From NCBI RefSeq assembly GCF_013340285.1, contig NZ_BLVO01000016.1:299021-363020 (forward strand): a DNA stretch of 64,000 nt, read 5' to 3'. This document shows positions 26,561-34,683 of the stretch, piece after piece. The translations under genes were made by a program, and so were the position numbers. This DNA is from Desulfovibrio subterraneus (GTDB lineage Bacteria > Desulfobacterota > Desulfovibrionia > Desulfovibrionales > Desulfovibrionaceae). How positions within the stretch are numbered: position 1 is the stretch's first letter; every line of letters starts with the position of its first letter. The notes beneath the pieces were generated by a model. That model worked only from the letters and a program-made list of their open reading frames with translations. It was not told the origin of the DNA and searched no databases.

Positions 26561-27037
26561 ATGACGAAAGGTTCCACACTCAAGGCAATACGCCGCTTCT
26601 GCATGGCGTGTCAGGGCGGTTCTTCACGGCAGGTTGCGGCCTGTGAAGACACGGGCTGTGCGCTGCACCTGTATCGCTCCGGCGAACAAATAGAACGGCC
26701 TGCACCGCCTGAACGGGCTGGACAGGCTGGACAGATCGAACAGTCCGACCTCGCCGGAAAGGCTGGCCAGATTGAGCAGTCCGAGCAGATAGAACAGGAA
26801 GGACAGACAGAACATGCCGAATTGGCCGAGCAGGCCCCCTGCCCTCCCATCCGCACTGTCCGCCGCTTCTGCATGGCCTGCTGCGCCAATCTGCGCGCAG
26901 AGGTACGTGCCTGTGCCGCGCGTGAAGACTGCGCCCTGTGGTCGTTCCGTTTCGGCTGTACGCCGGAAACATGGCGGCGCGTGAAGAACCGTCGCTCCTC
27001 TCCCCGCCCCCTGCTGCTGCCGGGATTCAAGAAGTAA
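26561..27037 (+). CDS. Protein with duplicated CxxC-C-C zinc-like motif
   Basis: With the start at ATG 26561 this is 158 aa. Two copies of one module, IRRFCMACQGG...VAACEDTGCALHLYRSG (about residues 9-42) and VRRFCMACCAN...VRACAAREDCALWSFRFG (about 101-134), are joined by a Gln/Glu/Ala-rich linker made of short repeats. The module resembles a Cys4 motif (CxxC, Cx4-5C, CxLY.YR.G) known from small phage and bacterial proteins of unknown role. The start is not certain; the ribosome site is weak. Confidence 0.6.
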   Translation: MTKGSTLKAIRRFCMACQGGSSRQVAACEDTGCALHLYRSGEQIERPAPPERAGQAGQIEQSDLAGKAGQIEQSEQIEQEGQTEHAELAEQAPCPPIRTVRRFCMACCANLRAEVRACAAREDCALWSFRFGCTPETWRRVKNRRSSPRPLLLPGFKK

Positions 27038-27130
27038 TATTGCGCATATCCGCGTGACCTGGGTCACATCCTTTTGCCGCCTGTGGCGATAGGCTCCCTT
27101 CTTATCTCTTCAGACAAGGAGCCTTGCTTC

Positions 27131-27664
27131 GTGCGATATTTCAGAAAGATGTGCGGTTGCGGGTGCAACCCCTGCTGCATCAGTTTTTCAGAGGCGGTAT
27201 GGTCCTTTGTGGGCGCCCTGCTCGGCATCGGCGCGGTGAGCTATCTGCATTTCAATCTGCTGGCAGAGGCAGATGCCGTCATGCTCATCGGCTCTTTCGG
27301 CGCATCGGCCGTGCTGCTCTACGGGGTGCCCAATGCCCCGCTCTCGCAGCCGCGCAACCTTGTTGGCGGGCATGTTCTTTCCGCCATTGTGGGTGTTTTC
27401 ATGGCGCAGCATATTCCGGTGCTGTGGATGGCCTGCGCGCTGGCCGTTGCCACGGCCATTTTCGTTATGCATCTGACAGCCACCCTGCATCCCCCCGGAG
27501 GGGCCACCGCGCTCATTGCAGTCATCGGCAGCCAGAAAATCCATTCTCTCGGCTACGGTTATGCGTTCATTCCCGCATTGAGCGGCGCACTCATCCTGCT
27601 TGCGGTGGCTCTGCTGGTGAACAATATTCCCCATTCAAGGCGCTATCCGCAGTACTGGAACTGA
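27131..27664 (+). CDS. HPP family integral membrane protein
   Basis: I start at the GTG at 27131 (VRYFRKMCGCGCNPCC) because AAGGAG lies 9 nt upstream; length 177 aa. It has four to five membrane helices and the family signature HPPGGATAL after TATL near residue 120. The N-terminus carries a Cys cluster (CGCGCNPCC). HPP proteins are small membrane proteins proposed to act in nitrite or other anion transport; the substrate here is unknown. Confidence 0.82.
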   Translation: MRYFRKMCGCGCNPCCISFSEAVWSFVGALLGIGAVSYLHFNLLAEADAVMLIGSFGASAVLLYGVPNAPLSQPRNLVGGHVLSAIVGVFMAQHIPVLWMACALAVATAIFVMHLTATLHPPGGATALIAVIGSQKIHSLGYGYAFIPALSGALILLAVALLVNNIPHSRRYPQYWN

Positions 27665-28006
27665 GTTGCGTGCGTGGCGGGCATGCGCCTCCCCTGTTGC
27701 CGAAGGCGAAGGTCCGCGGGGCGAATTCCGGCATGCCGTTGCGGACTGTTTCTGCGTACCTGCTTGCAAGACCGGCCTGCCCGTGCGAAGGCTATCGTAG
27801 CCATGCTGGCTGATCCCGATGGTACGATGGTTTCAGGTGTTCGGTACCGTGCCGGCTGGCGGGCTGAACGGTCCCCGCATCGGGGCTTCCGTTTTTGCAT
27901 TTGAATCATATCGCAATTCGGATTACTAAGCTTGCCGGAGGCTCGGCTTCCGCAATCGACACGCACACCCCGCAAGCCGCCTTATGGCGCGGCAAAGGAG
28001 CAGTAT
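27665..28006. other. Intergenic region before ybaB
   Basis: No gene, tRNA or structured RNA was found. The region must contain the ybaB-recR promoter, but no strong consensus is visible. Confidence 0.4.
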
Positions 28007-28318
28007 ATGCGCGGAATGAATGACATGCTGCGTCAGGCGCAGCTTATGCAGAGAAAGATGACCGCCCTGCAGGATGATCTGGGCAACCGTTCCCTCGAAG
28101 TTACCAGCGGCGGCGGCATGGTTACCGTGACCTGCACCGGCAAGCAGGAAATAACTTCCATCAAGATTGATCCTTCCGTTGTTGACCCCAACGACGTGGA
28201 CATGCTGCAGGATCTGGTGATGACCGCCGTGAACGAAGCCGTGCGCCAGACCAAGGCCATGGTTGAGAAGGAAATGAGCGCCATTACCGGCGGCCTTCGT
28301 GTTCCCGGTCTGATCTAG
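28007..28318 (+). CDS. ybaB: YbaB/EbfC nucleoid-associated protein
   Basis: This small dimeric DNA-binding protein has 103 aa from ATG 28007 (MRGMNDMLRQAQLMQ), with AAGGAG about 7 nt upstream. The helical N-terminus, the MVTVTCTGKQEITSIKIDP strand region and the C-terminal helix with GGLRVPGL match the family. It lies 15 nt before recR, the usual pairing. The usual upstream partner dnaX is instead at 45.7 kb. Confidence 0.93.
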   Translation: MRGMNDMLRQAQLMQRKMTALQDDLGNRSLEVTSGGGMVTVTCTGKQEITSIKIDPSVVDPNDVDMLQDLVMTAVNEAVRQTKAMVEKEMSAITGGLRVPGLI

Positions 28319-28333
28319 GACGGTATTAAGGCT

Positions 28334-28939
28334 GTGCAACGACTCCCCGAACCGCTCAAGGTGCTGGTGGAGCAGTTGTCGCGGCTGCCCGGCCTCGGAC
28401 CCAAATCGGCACTGCGTCTTGCAATGACGCTGCTGAAATGGCCCGAGAACAACACCCGCAGCCTCGGCAAGGCCATCCACGACCTGCGCGACAATCTGCA
28501 TCTGTGCTCGCGGTGCGGCTCACTGACCGATACCGACCCGTGCACCATCTGTACGGACGGCTCACGCAGCCGTGAGACCCTGTGTCTCGTCTCGGAATGG
28601 GATTCGCTGCTTGCGATGGAAGATGGCGGGTTCTACCGCGGTCAGTACATGATTCTCGGCGGGCTTATTGCTCCGCTGGATAACGTGACGCCCGAACATC
28701 TTGAATTGAACAGGCTGCAGCACCGGCTTGCGGAAGGCGAGATCAATGAACTCATCTTCGCGTTGGGCACCACCATGGAGGCGGAGAACACCGCCACCTA
28801 CGTGAAGCAGCTTGTGGCCTCGCGTTTTCCGCATATCCGTGTAACCCGCCTTGCGCAGGGCATTCCGCTCGGCTCTGAGGTGAAATTCGTGGATAAGGAG
28901 ACCCTGCGGCAGTCGCTGAACTATCGGCAGGAACTGTAG
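28334..28939 (+). CDS. recR: Recombination protein RecR
   Basis: RecR acts with RecF and RecO to load RecA at gaps. The 201-aa protein starts at GTG (VQRLPEPLKV) with TAAGG upstream. Visible are the helix-hairpin-helix LPGLGPKSALRLA near residue 18, the zinc finger CSRCGSLTDTDPCTIC near 57, the Toprim domain (CLVSEWDSLLAME) and the Walker-like tail. It is the second gene of ybaB-recR and is followed by a terminator. Confidence 0.96.
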   Translation: MQRLPEPLKVLVEQLSRLPGLGPKSALRLAMTLLKWPENNTRSLGKAIHDLRDNLHLCSRCGSLTDTDPCTICTDGSRSRETLCLVSEWDSLLAMEDGGFYRGQYMILGGLIAPLDNVTPEHLELNRLQHRLAEGEINELIFALGTTMEAENTATYVKQLVASRFPHIRVTRLAQGIPLGSEVKFVDKETLRQSLNYRQEL

Positions 28940-28965
28940 CAGCGGTTTCAGGCACGCTCAGGCAG

Positions 28966-29020
28966 CGTGCAGGCGCATGAAATGAAGAAAGGGAGCATCC
29001 ATGAGGGTGCTCCCTTTTTT
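28966..29020. terminator. Terminator repeat A (bidirectional)
   Basis: The stem GGGAGCA / TGCTCCC with A- and T-tracts serves recR on plus and the acyltransferase on minus. The 34 nt from 28966 are identical to those from 30193 (copy B); the stem alone recurs as copy C at 31592-31632. Confidence 0.85.
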
Positions 29021-29053
29021 GCTGCTCGCGAGCACCTTTCTACATTCTTGGCG

Positions 29054-30067
29054 TTATCGTAGCGGCGCAGGTAATGCCATGCGAATTTTTTCCAGCACAA
29101 AGCAAGTGGCGAAGGTGAGAAGAGACAGGTTGAGCAGAATGGCTATGCCGTAGCGCGGAGCGTAAGTTAAGGGCTGGAGGAAATAGTAGCAAAAATATGA
29201 GTGCACAAGCCACATAGGGAAGCTGTATTTGCCAAGTATTTCAAATAGTCGGGTGAGCAGCTCGCTAATTCGCAAGGCCCGGGACGCACCTATTACGAAT
29301 AGGGGGGTGGTGACGAAAAAGTAGAGGGGATGGAGGTAGCGTTCATACACTACCAGCCTGAATGTAAGCAGGAGAGTAACCAGCAGTGCACCCCATAACA
29401 AAGGAGATTCAATACATCGATAGGTGACGCGTTCGTATAGCTTCATGCTGGAAAACAGCATGCCGGTCACAAATGGGACCTGATAATAGGAGATTTGTTT
29501 GAAATAGTTTGTGAACTGCGTTGTGGGCAGTAGCTGTAACGAGGCATAGGTGAGAAGGCTGCCTGCAATGAGTATGGCGGGTTGGTCAAGATACTTGCGC
29601 ACAAGTGGAAACAAAAGAACCATCACGCAGTAGACGCGGACAAACCACCATTCTTCATTGTACGTTGTTATAATGTTGAATATATTGAGAAGCAAGGTAG
29701 TGATGTCCGTCGTGTATCGCGCGGTGCCGTCCGGCATGGTGACGTTTGGAAAGAACAATATGCCGATGCTAACGGTGACGATGAAGTAGAACAAGTAAAC
29801 CTTGCAAAATGCGGAAATACGGGACAACGGGTGTATCTTGTTTCGAAGTGATGATCGATGGAGTCCGTAACCGCTGATGAAGATGAACAGGCATACACAA
29901 ATTTTGCCCAACGTCCCCAGCATAGCTTCTCCGTCTATCCCCGGCAGGGTTGGAATATGCCGCAATGACGCAGGAATGCGGTCCGGAAAAGCGAAGGCGT
30001 GGTGCGCCATCATCATGACAATGGCAAACCCTTTAGCGATTCCCGAGTCTCGTTGGCTGAAGATCAT
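29054..30067 (-). CDS. Acyltransferase family 3 membrane protein
   Basis: This 337-aa protein with about ten membrane helices resembles the OafA/WecH group that O-acylates surface sugars. The family His is in MMMAHHAFAF near residue 21, followed by an ISGYGLHRSS-type segment. GGAGGAG lies 8-9 nt before the ATG. The gene is flanked by near-identical terminator repeats A and B, which suggests it was inserted beside recR as a cassette. It may modify lipopolysaccharide or flagellin glycan; the target is unknown. Confidence 0.85.
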   Translation of the reverse strand: MIFSQRDSGIAKGFAIVMMMAHHAFAFPDRIPASLRHIPTLPGIDGEAMLGTLGKICVCLFIFISGYGLHRSSLRNKIHPLSRISAFCKVYLFYFIVTVSIGILFFPNVTMPDGTARYTTDITTLLLNIFNIITTYNEEWWFVRVYCVMVLLFPLVRKYLDQPAILIAGSLLTYASLQLLPTTQFTNYFKQISYYQVPFVTGMLFSSMKLYERVTYRCIESPLLWGALLVTLLLTFRLVVYERYLHPLYFFVTTPLFVIGASRALRISELLTRLFEILGKYSFPMWLVHSYFCYYFLQPLTYAPRYGIAILLNLSLLTFATCFVLEKIRMALPAPLR

Positions 30068-30192
30068 GATCGGTTACTCCTCCGAAATGAAGCACACCTA
30101 CAGATCAAACGTTTGTGCACAAATTGGCAGAAGAGTGCAATTCTCCATGGTGAAAAGGAGGAGAGCGGACTCTTGGCCATGCCTTGGCGTTA

Positions 30193-30247
30193 CGTGCAGG
30201 CGCATGAAATGAAGAAAGGGAGCATCTGTGAGAGTGCTCCCTTTCTT
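30193..30247. terminator. Terminator repeat B
   Basis: This copy has the same leading 34 nt as repeat A and the stem GGGAGCA / TGCTCCC with a changed loop, with TTTCTTC on plus and TTTCTTCATTT on minus. It closes the PIN-like gene on the minus strand. Confidence 0.85.
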
Positions 30248-30259
30248 CATTTTTTTAAA

Positions 30260-31513
30260 TCAATCTTTTAGATCGTCATCTTCTATTGTTTCAAATTTAT
30301 ACTTTAGCATTATTTCGATGTACTCATCGGCAGAGATTAAACCGTTTGTATATAATTTAGATATGTAGTTTGGAGATAGATGTATTTTTGTTGTGTTATG
30401 TTTCAATGGTTCGTTGATGTAGTGTTTTGATAATCCACTTATTTCATTGATAATGTTCATGTTGTGTGATTTGTTTGTATCATCATTGAATAATGAGTGT
30501 ATCAACGATTTATGAAGTGACTTCGAAAAAGCGTAAAAAGGGTATTCTTCCTTTGTTATTTCTTTGCTGATGATTGTGTTTTGTAATTGTTTTGCTTCTT
30601 GGATTGATTCTTCATTAATTTTGATGTCAAGAAATTGTTCCGCGTTTTTAAAAAAATCAATCATATCATATATTTGAAAATATTTAACATCAGACTCTTT
30701 GCAGATTTCTTCTTTTAGCCGAGCGTCGTGCCCTATGCGCTTTTCTCCACCCGAATCAATGGTGTACCACCAATCTTCTTTCAAATCATTTGTAACAAAT
30801 ATTACATTTTCTATGTTTTCGTTTTTTGCATGGTTTATTATTTGCTTCCATATGACTAAATCAGAGTATTGACGTTCATATTTCAAATTTGAAAATTCAA
30901 AGTATGGTTCCTTTGAATTTTCTTTGTTTGCATCCTTAAATCCGGGTGGTGTTTTATTTTCAAAGCGGTTTTTACCTTCAGAATAAATATCATTGAGCCA
31001 ATCCTGTGATTCAGGAGGCTGTCCAACTTTGTTTTCGAAAAGGATATCGATTTTATCTCTTATTGAGTCATGGCTTCGTACGCATATTTGTTTTTTATCC
31101 CAATAGTCAACTGATTTTTTGTAGTTTGTAATTAGTTTTGTGATGTCTTTGTAAAGTGTATCTGTATTGCGTGCAAGTTTTGGGAGTCGTGTTGTCAAAT
31201 CAAGTTTGGCAATATCTTTTTTAAAAATTGTTTCTATATCATCCAGACTTTTATTTATATGTCTAAAAATTGCCTTCTCTTCTTTGATTGCACTCAATCG
31301 TCCTCGTTGGAACTCGAGTGCAACATGGTATGGAATCCATATTTTATCGGATACCGCTTCTAAAAGAGCGAAAAAGTCTTCTCTAGTTTGTTCTGCATAG
31401 CTATATAGCTTGCGTAGTATGTTTGTATCAAATATGAATAAAGTATTCGGGCTTTCCCAAACTTCTTTGGCTCGATCAACATCGCTATAGAATGCTCGCA
31501 TAACATTTTTCAT
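30260..31513 (-). CDS. PIN-like domain protein (PIN_8/DUF4935 type), probable RNase
   Basis: The 417-aa protein starts at ATG 31513 (MKNVMRAFYS), with GAGG 6-7 nt upstream. The PIN-like fold is shown by FIFDTNILRKLY (Asp29), IPYHVALEFQRGR (Glu67), SDLVIW (Asp218) and VIFVTNDLKEDWW (Asp243), the acidic set expected for a metal-dependent nuclease. The C-terminal 170 residues are unassigned. Codon use is far more AT-rich than in its neighbours, a sign of transfer. It stands alone between terminator repeats B and C. Proteins of this family occur in phage-defence contexts; the role here is inferred. Confidence 0.8.
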   Translation of the reverse strand: MKNVMRAFYSDVDRAKEVWESPNTLFIFDTNILRKLYSYAEQTREDFFALLEAVSDKIWIPYHVALEFQRGRLSAIKEEKAIFRHINKSLDDIETIFKKDIAKLDLTTRLPKLARNTDTLYKDITKLITNYKKSVDYWDKKQICVRSHDSIRDKIDILFENKVGQPPESQDWLNDIYSEGKNRFENKTPPGFKDANKENSKEPYFEFSNLKYERQYSDLVIWKQIINHAKNENIENVIFVTNDLKEDWWYTIDSGGEKRIGHDARLKEEICKESDVKYFQIYDMIDFFKNAEQFLDIKINEESIQEAKQLQNTIISKEITKEEYPFYAFSKSLHKSLIHSLFNDDTNKSHNMNIINEISGLSKHYINEPLKHNTTKIHLSPNYISKLYTNGLISADEYIEIMLKYKFETIEDDDLKD

Positions 31514-31591
31514 ACATGACCTCACAATTCTATATTTGAATAGATCATTGCATTGGACGATTTGTTTTGTCAATGATGACCCAGTGTTAGT

Positions 31592-31632
31592 AATGAAAAA
31601 GGGAGCATCCATGAGGATGCTCCCTTTTTTGT
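31592..31632. terminator. Terminator repeat C
   Basis: A third copy of the hairpin (AAAGGGAGCATCC ... GGATGCTCCCTTT) closes fliI on the minus strand. It lacks the 24-nt left extension shared by A and B. Confidence 0.85.
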
Positions 31633-31650
31633 TGCGTTCCAGTCGAAAAA

Positions 31651-32967
31651 TTACAAGCCCGCCAGCTGCTGCATCTGCTCAAAGCTCAGTTCAAGGGGGC
31701 AGGGCTCGCTAACGGCCTGCTGCAGAAACTGGTTGATCTGCGGTACCATGTGGATGGCTTTGTCTATGTCGGGGTTGGAACCCTGCGCGTAGGCACCGAT
31801 GTTGATCATGTCTTCCACACGTTTGAACGTGGCAAGGTGCTTGGTGAGCACGCGACCTGCCTGCATCACTTCAGGCGAGCAGATGTCGCTGCGCAGACGC
31901 GAGATGGACCTGAGCACGTCTATGGAAGGATAATGCCCCTGGTCGGCAAGGTCGCGGGTAAGCACGATATGGCCGTCCAGAATGGAACGCACAGCGTCCG
32001 CAATGGGTTCGTTGAAGTCGTCGCCGTCCACAAGCACGGTATAAATGCCGGTAATGGTGCCTTTTTCGCTCCGGCCTGCGCGCTCCAGCAGTTTGGGCAG
32101 CTGTGCGAATACGGTGGGCGTGTAGCCCTTTGTGGTGGGGGGCTCGCCTACGGCAAGGCCGATTTCGCGGGCTGCCATGGCAAAGCGGGTGACGGAGTCC
32201 ATCATCAGGAGCACGTCCTTACCCTGATCGCGGAAAAATTCGGCCACAGCGGTGGCTGCATAGGCGGCGCGCATACGCACCAGCGGAGACTGGTCGGATG
32301 TGGCGATAATAAGCACGGAGCGGGACATGCCTTCAGGACCAAGGTCCTTCTCCATGAATTCCACCACCTCGCGGCCACGTTCGCCCACAAGGCCGATGAC
32401 GTTTACATCCGCCTTGGTGTAGCGGGCCATCATGCCCATGAGGGTGGACTTGCCCACGCCGGAACCGGCCATAATGCCCACGCGCTGGCCTTTGCCGAGG
32501 GTGAGCAGGCTGTTGATGGCGCGCACACCCACATCCAGCGGCTCGTCAATGCGGGGACGCAGCAGCGGGTTTGGCGGGTCGGTATACAGCGGATTATAGC
32601 CGCCTGTGGCAATGGGCATGGAGGCACCGGCCTTGAGTTCGGCACCAAAGGCATCAAACGCCTTGCCGAGCAGGCCGTTACCGACAGGAAATACGGGAGG
32701 CAGGCTGGAGTTGCGGATGAGCGAACCGGGGCTTATGCCGCGCATGTCGCCATAGGGCATGAAGAGCAGGTTGCCGTCGCGGAATCCCACAACTTCGGCA
32801 GGAACGGGTTCGCTTTCGTCGTTGGGGATGATCTGGCATACGGAGCCGAGGGGCGCCTTCATGCCGCATCCTTCCGCCACAAGACCCACAACCTTGTTGA
32901 CCTTGCCGTAGGCCTGCGCCGGTCTCAGGCTTTGCAGCATCTCCAGCGCACCACGGGGGGCGATCAT
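31651..32967 (-). CDS. fliI: Flagellar export ATPase FliI
   Basis: This F1-beta-like ATPase of the flagellar type III export gate has 438 aa. Walker A GSGVGKSTLMG is near residue 168, Walker B LLMMDSVTRFA near 254, and the export-ATPase block GYTPTVFAQLPKLLERAG is present. It overlaps fliH by 4 nt and is the last gene of flgBC-fliEFGHI. Confidence 0.96.
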   Translation of the reverse strand: MIAPRGALEMLQSLRPAQAYGKVNKVVGLVAEGCGMKAPLGSVCQIIPNDESEPVPAEVVGFRDGNLLFMPYGDMRGISPGSLIRNSSLPPVFPVGNGLLGKAFDAFGAELKAGASMPIATGGYNPLYTDPPNPLLRPRIDEPLDVGVRAINSLLTLGKGQRVGIMAGSGVGKSTLMGMMARYTKADVNVIGLVGERGREVVEFMEKDLGPEGMSRSVLIIATSDQSPLVRMRAAYAATAVAEFFRDQGKDVLLMMDSVTRFAMAAREIGLAVGEPPTTKGYTPTVFAQLPKLLERAGRSEKGTITGIYTVLVDGDDFNEPIADAVRSILDGHIVLTRDLADQGHYPSIDVLRSISRLRSDICSPEVMQAGRVLTKHLATFKRVEDMINIGAYAQGSNPDIDKAIHMVPQINQFLQQAVSEPCPLELSFEQMQQLAGL

Positions 32968-33701
32968 ATGCCGTCTCCGGGCAGTTCCAGCTGCTCAAGA
33001 ATCTGATCCACCAGCGCGTAGCGGCTTTCTATGGTGTTATCCACCATGCCGTCGACACTTTCCACCACCAGTCCGCCGGGATTGATGGAGGGATCGCCCT
33101 TGACGGACCACACTTCAAGCCCGGAATGGCGCTGCTGCGTGGTCACCAGAATATCTTTCACGGCGGCTTCGTCCTCGGGATTCACGCGCACCACGAGCTT
33201 GCGTTGGCTGTCGAGTGTTTCCACGGCTTTTACAAGCAGGGTTTCGAGGATGGCCGCGCGGTTTTGCGAAATTTCCAGCCCCACGGCACGCTGCACGGCA
33301 ACGCGCAGCAGGGTGACAAGATCTTGACGCCAGCGGTAGAAGATGCCCGAGCACTGGCCCTGAATGGCACCAAGCACGCCGGACACGGAGTCGCTCATGG
33401 TCTGCTGAAACTCTTCCAGCTCATGCTGTGCCTGTTGCAAACCGGCGTTATAGCCGTCCTGCATGGCCTGCTGCCTGAGCTGTTCGGCATCCAGCTGGGC
33501 CTGCGCCAGAATATCGGATGCGCGCTGGGCGGCACGGGCGCACACGCGCTCCATATAACTGGCCTCTGTGGCTGCGTCCCACTGCATGGAGCGTGAGCCC
33601 TCCACCTGATTGAGCGAGCGCTCGTCGGTGCGGGCGGGCCCCATGAAGATGGTACCCCACTTGGATGCTTCCGAGGGTGCATCAGATGAAGACATCTCCA
33701 C
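32964..33701 (-). CDS. fliH: Flagellar assembly protein FliH
   Basis: FliH binds and regulates FliI and links it to the C-ring. The 245-aa protein has a variable N-terminus, a long helical region with Gln/Ala-rich heptads (about residues 55-110) and a C-terminal domain like ATP synthase delta (VRVNPEDEAAVKDIL, INPGGLVVES). The start overlaps fliG by 20 nt; an alternative ATG is at 33695. Confidence 0.92.
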   Translation of the reverse strand: MEMSSSDAPSEASKWGTIFMGPARTDERSLNQVEGSRSMQWDAATEASYMERVCARAAQRASDILAQAQLDAEQLRQQAMQDGYNAGLQQAQHELEEFQQTMSDSVSGVLGAIQGQCSGIFYRWRQDLVTLLRVAVQRAVGLEISQNRAAILETLLVKAVETLDSQRKLVVRVNPEDEAAVKDILVTTQQRHSGLEVWSVKGDPSINPGGLVVESVDGMVDNTIESRYALVDQILEQLELPGDGI

Positions 33702-34683
33702 CTCCGCGGCCGATGACTATGCGGCCTTCCACTTCGAGCCTGCGCACGACCTTGACCACGTTCTGCTGGGCGCCTTCCACATCGGCGAGGCGCGTGGGTC
33801 CCATGATTTCGAGGTCTTCACGGATCATGGTGGCTGCGCGTTCGGACATGTTCTTGAAGAAGCGTTCCTTCAGTTCGTCCGAGGCGCCACGCAGGGCCAT
33901 GGTCATGTCCTCGTTGGAGATTTCCTTCAGCAGTTCGCGTACAGCGCGGTCGTCCAGTCCGGTAACGTCTTCGAACACGAACATGAGGTTGCGGATATCT
34001 TCGGCCATCTGTGCGGATTCTTCTTCGATCTCGGAGAGAACCTCTTCTTCGGTGGCGCGGTCCACGGCGTTGAGGATTTCGGCAACGGCGCTGACACCGC
34101 CCACCTTCTTGCCTTCCTTGCCGCCCATGGCGATGAGCTGGCTCTGGAGAACCTTGTCCACTTCCATGAGCATGTCTTCGGGTACGGCTTCCAGCTTGGC
34201 AAGACGCATGAGAATTTCGGGGCGTACGCCTGCGGGCAGGTTGGTGAGCAGTTCGGCTGCCTGGTCGGGATGCAGGTGACCAAGAATGAGTGCCAGCGTC
34301 TGCGGGTGTTCGTTTCGCAGAATCTGAGAGAGAATGCGCGGGCTTACGTTTTCCAGTTCGCGGAAGGGAGCAGGGCCGGAATCCAGATTCAGCGAATCCA
34401 TGATGTACTTGGCGGTTTCGCTGTCCAGGTTCTTCATGAGCAGGCGCTTAACAGTGTCTGCGCCGCCGGAGATCATTTCCTGTCCGGTCACGAGGGCGTG
34501 GTGAAATTCACGCAGCACGTCCTCTACCAGATCCTTGGGAATGGATTCCAGTTCGACCATGGCCTTGGAAATCTGGGCGATTTCGGTTCTGTCCATGCGC
34601 TTGAACGCTTCGGACGTGAACTTGTCACCCATGGCCAGCAACAGGATGGCGGTCTTTGACGCGCCGCTCACCTTCTCTGCCAC
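33682..34683 (-). CDS. fliG: Flagellar motor switch protein FliG
   Basis: FliG forms the rotor ring that receives torque from MotA. The 333-aa protein begins MAEKVSGASKTAILL. It has the middle-domain EHPQTLALILGHL segment (near residue 130) and the C-terminal torque helix with charged residues (ELKERFFKNMSERAATMIREDLE). The ATG overlaps the fliF stop by one base (TAATG). Confidence 0.96.
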   Translation of the reverse strand: MAEKVSGASKTAILLLAMGDKFTSEAFKRMDRTEIAQISKAMVELESIPKDLVEDVLREFHHALVTGQEMISGGADTVKRLLMKNLDSETAKYIMDSLNLDSGPAPFRELENVSPRILSQILRNEHPQTLALILGHLHPDQAAELLTNLPAGVRPEILMRLAKLEAVPEDMLMEVDKVLQSQLIAMGGKEGKKVGGVSAVAEILNAVDRATEEEVLSEIEEESAQMAEDIRNLMFVFEDVTGLDDRAVRELLKEISNEDMTMALRGASDELKERFFKNMSERAATMIREDLEIMGPTRLADVEGAQQNVVKVVRRLEVEGRIVIGRGGGDVFI

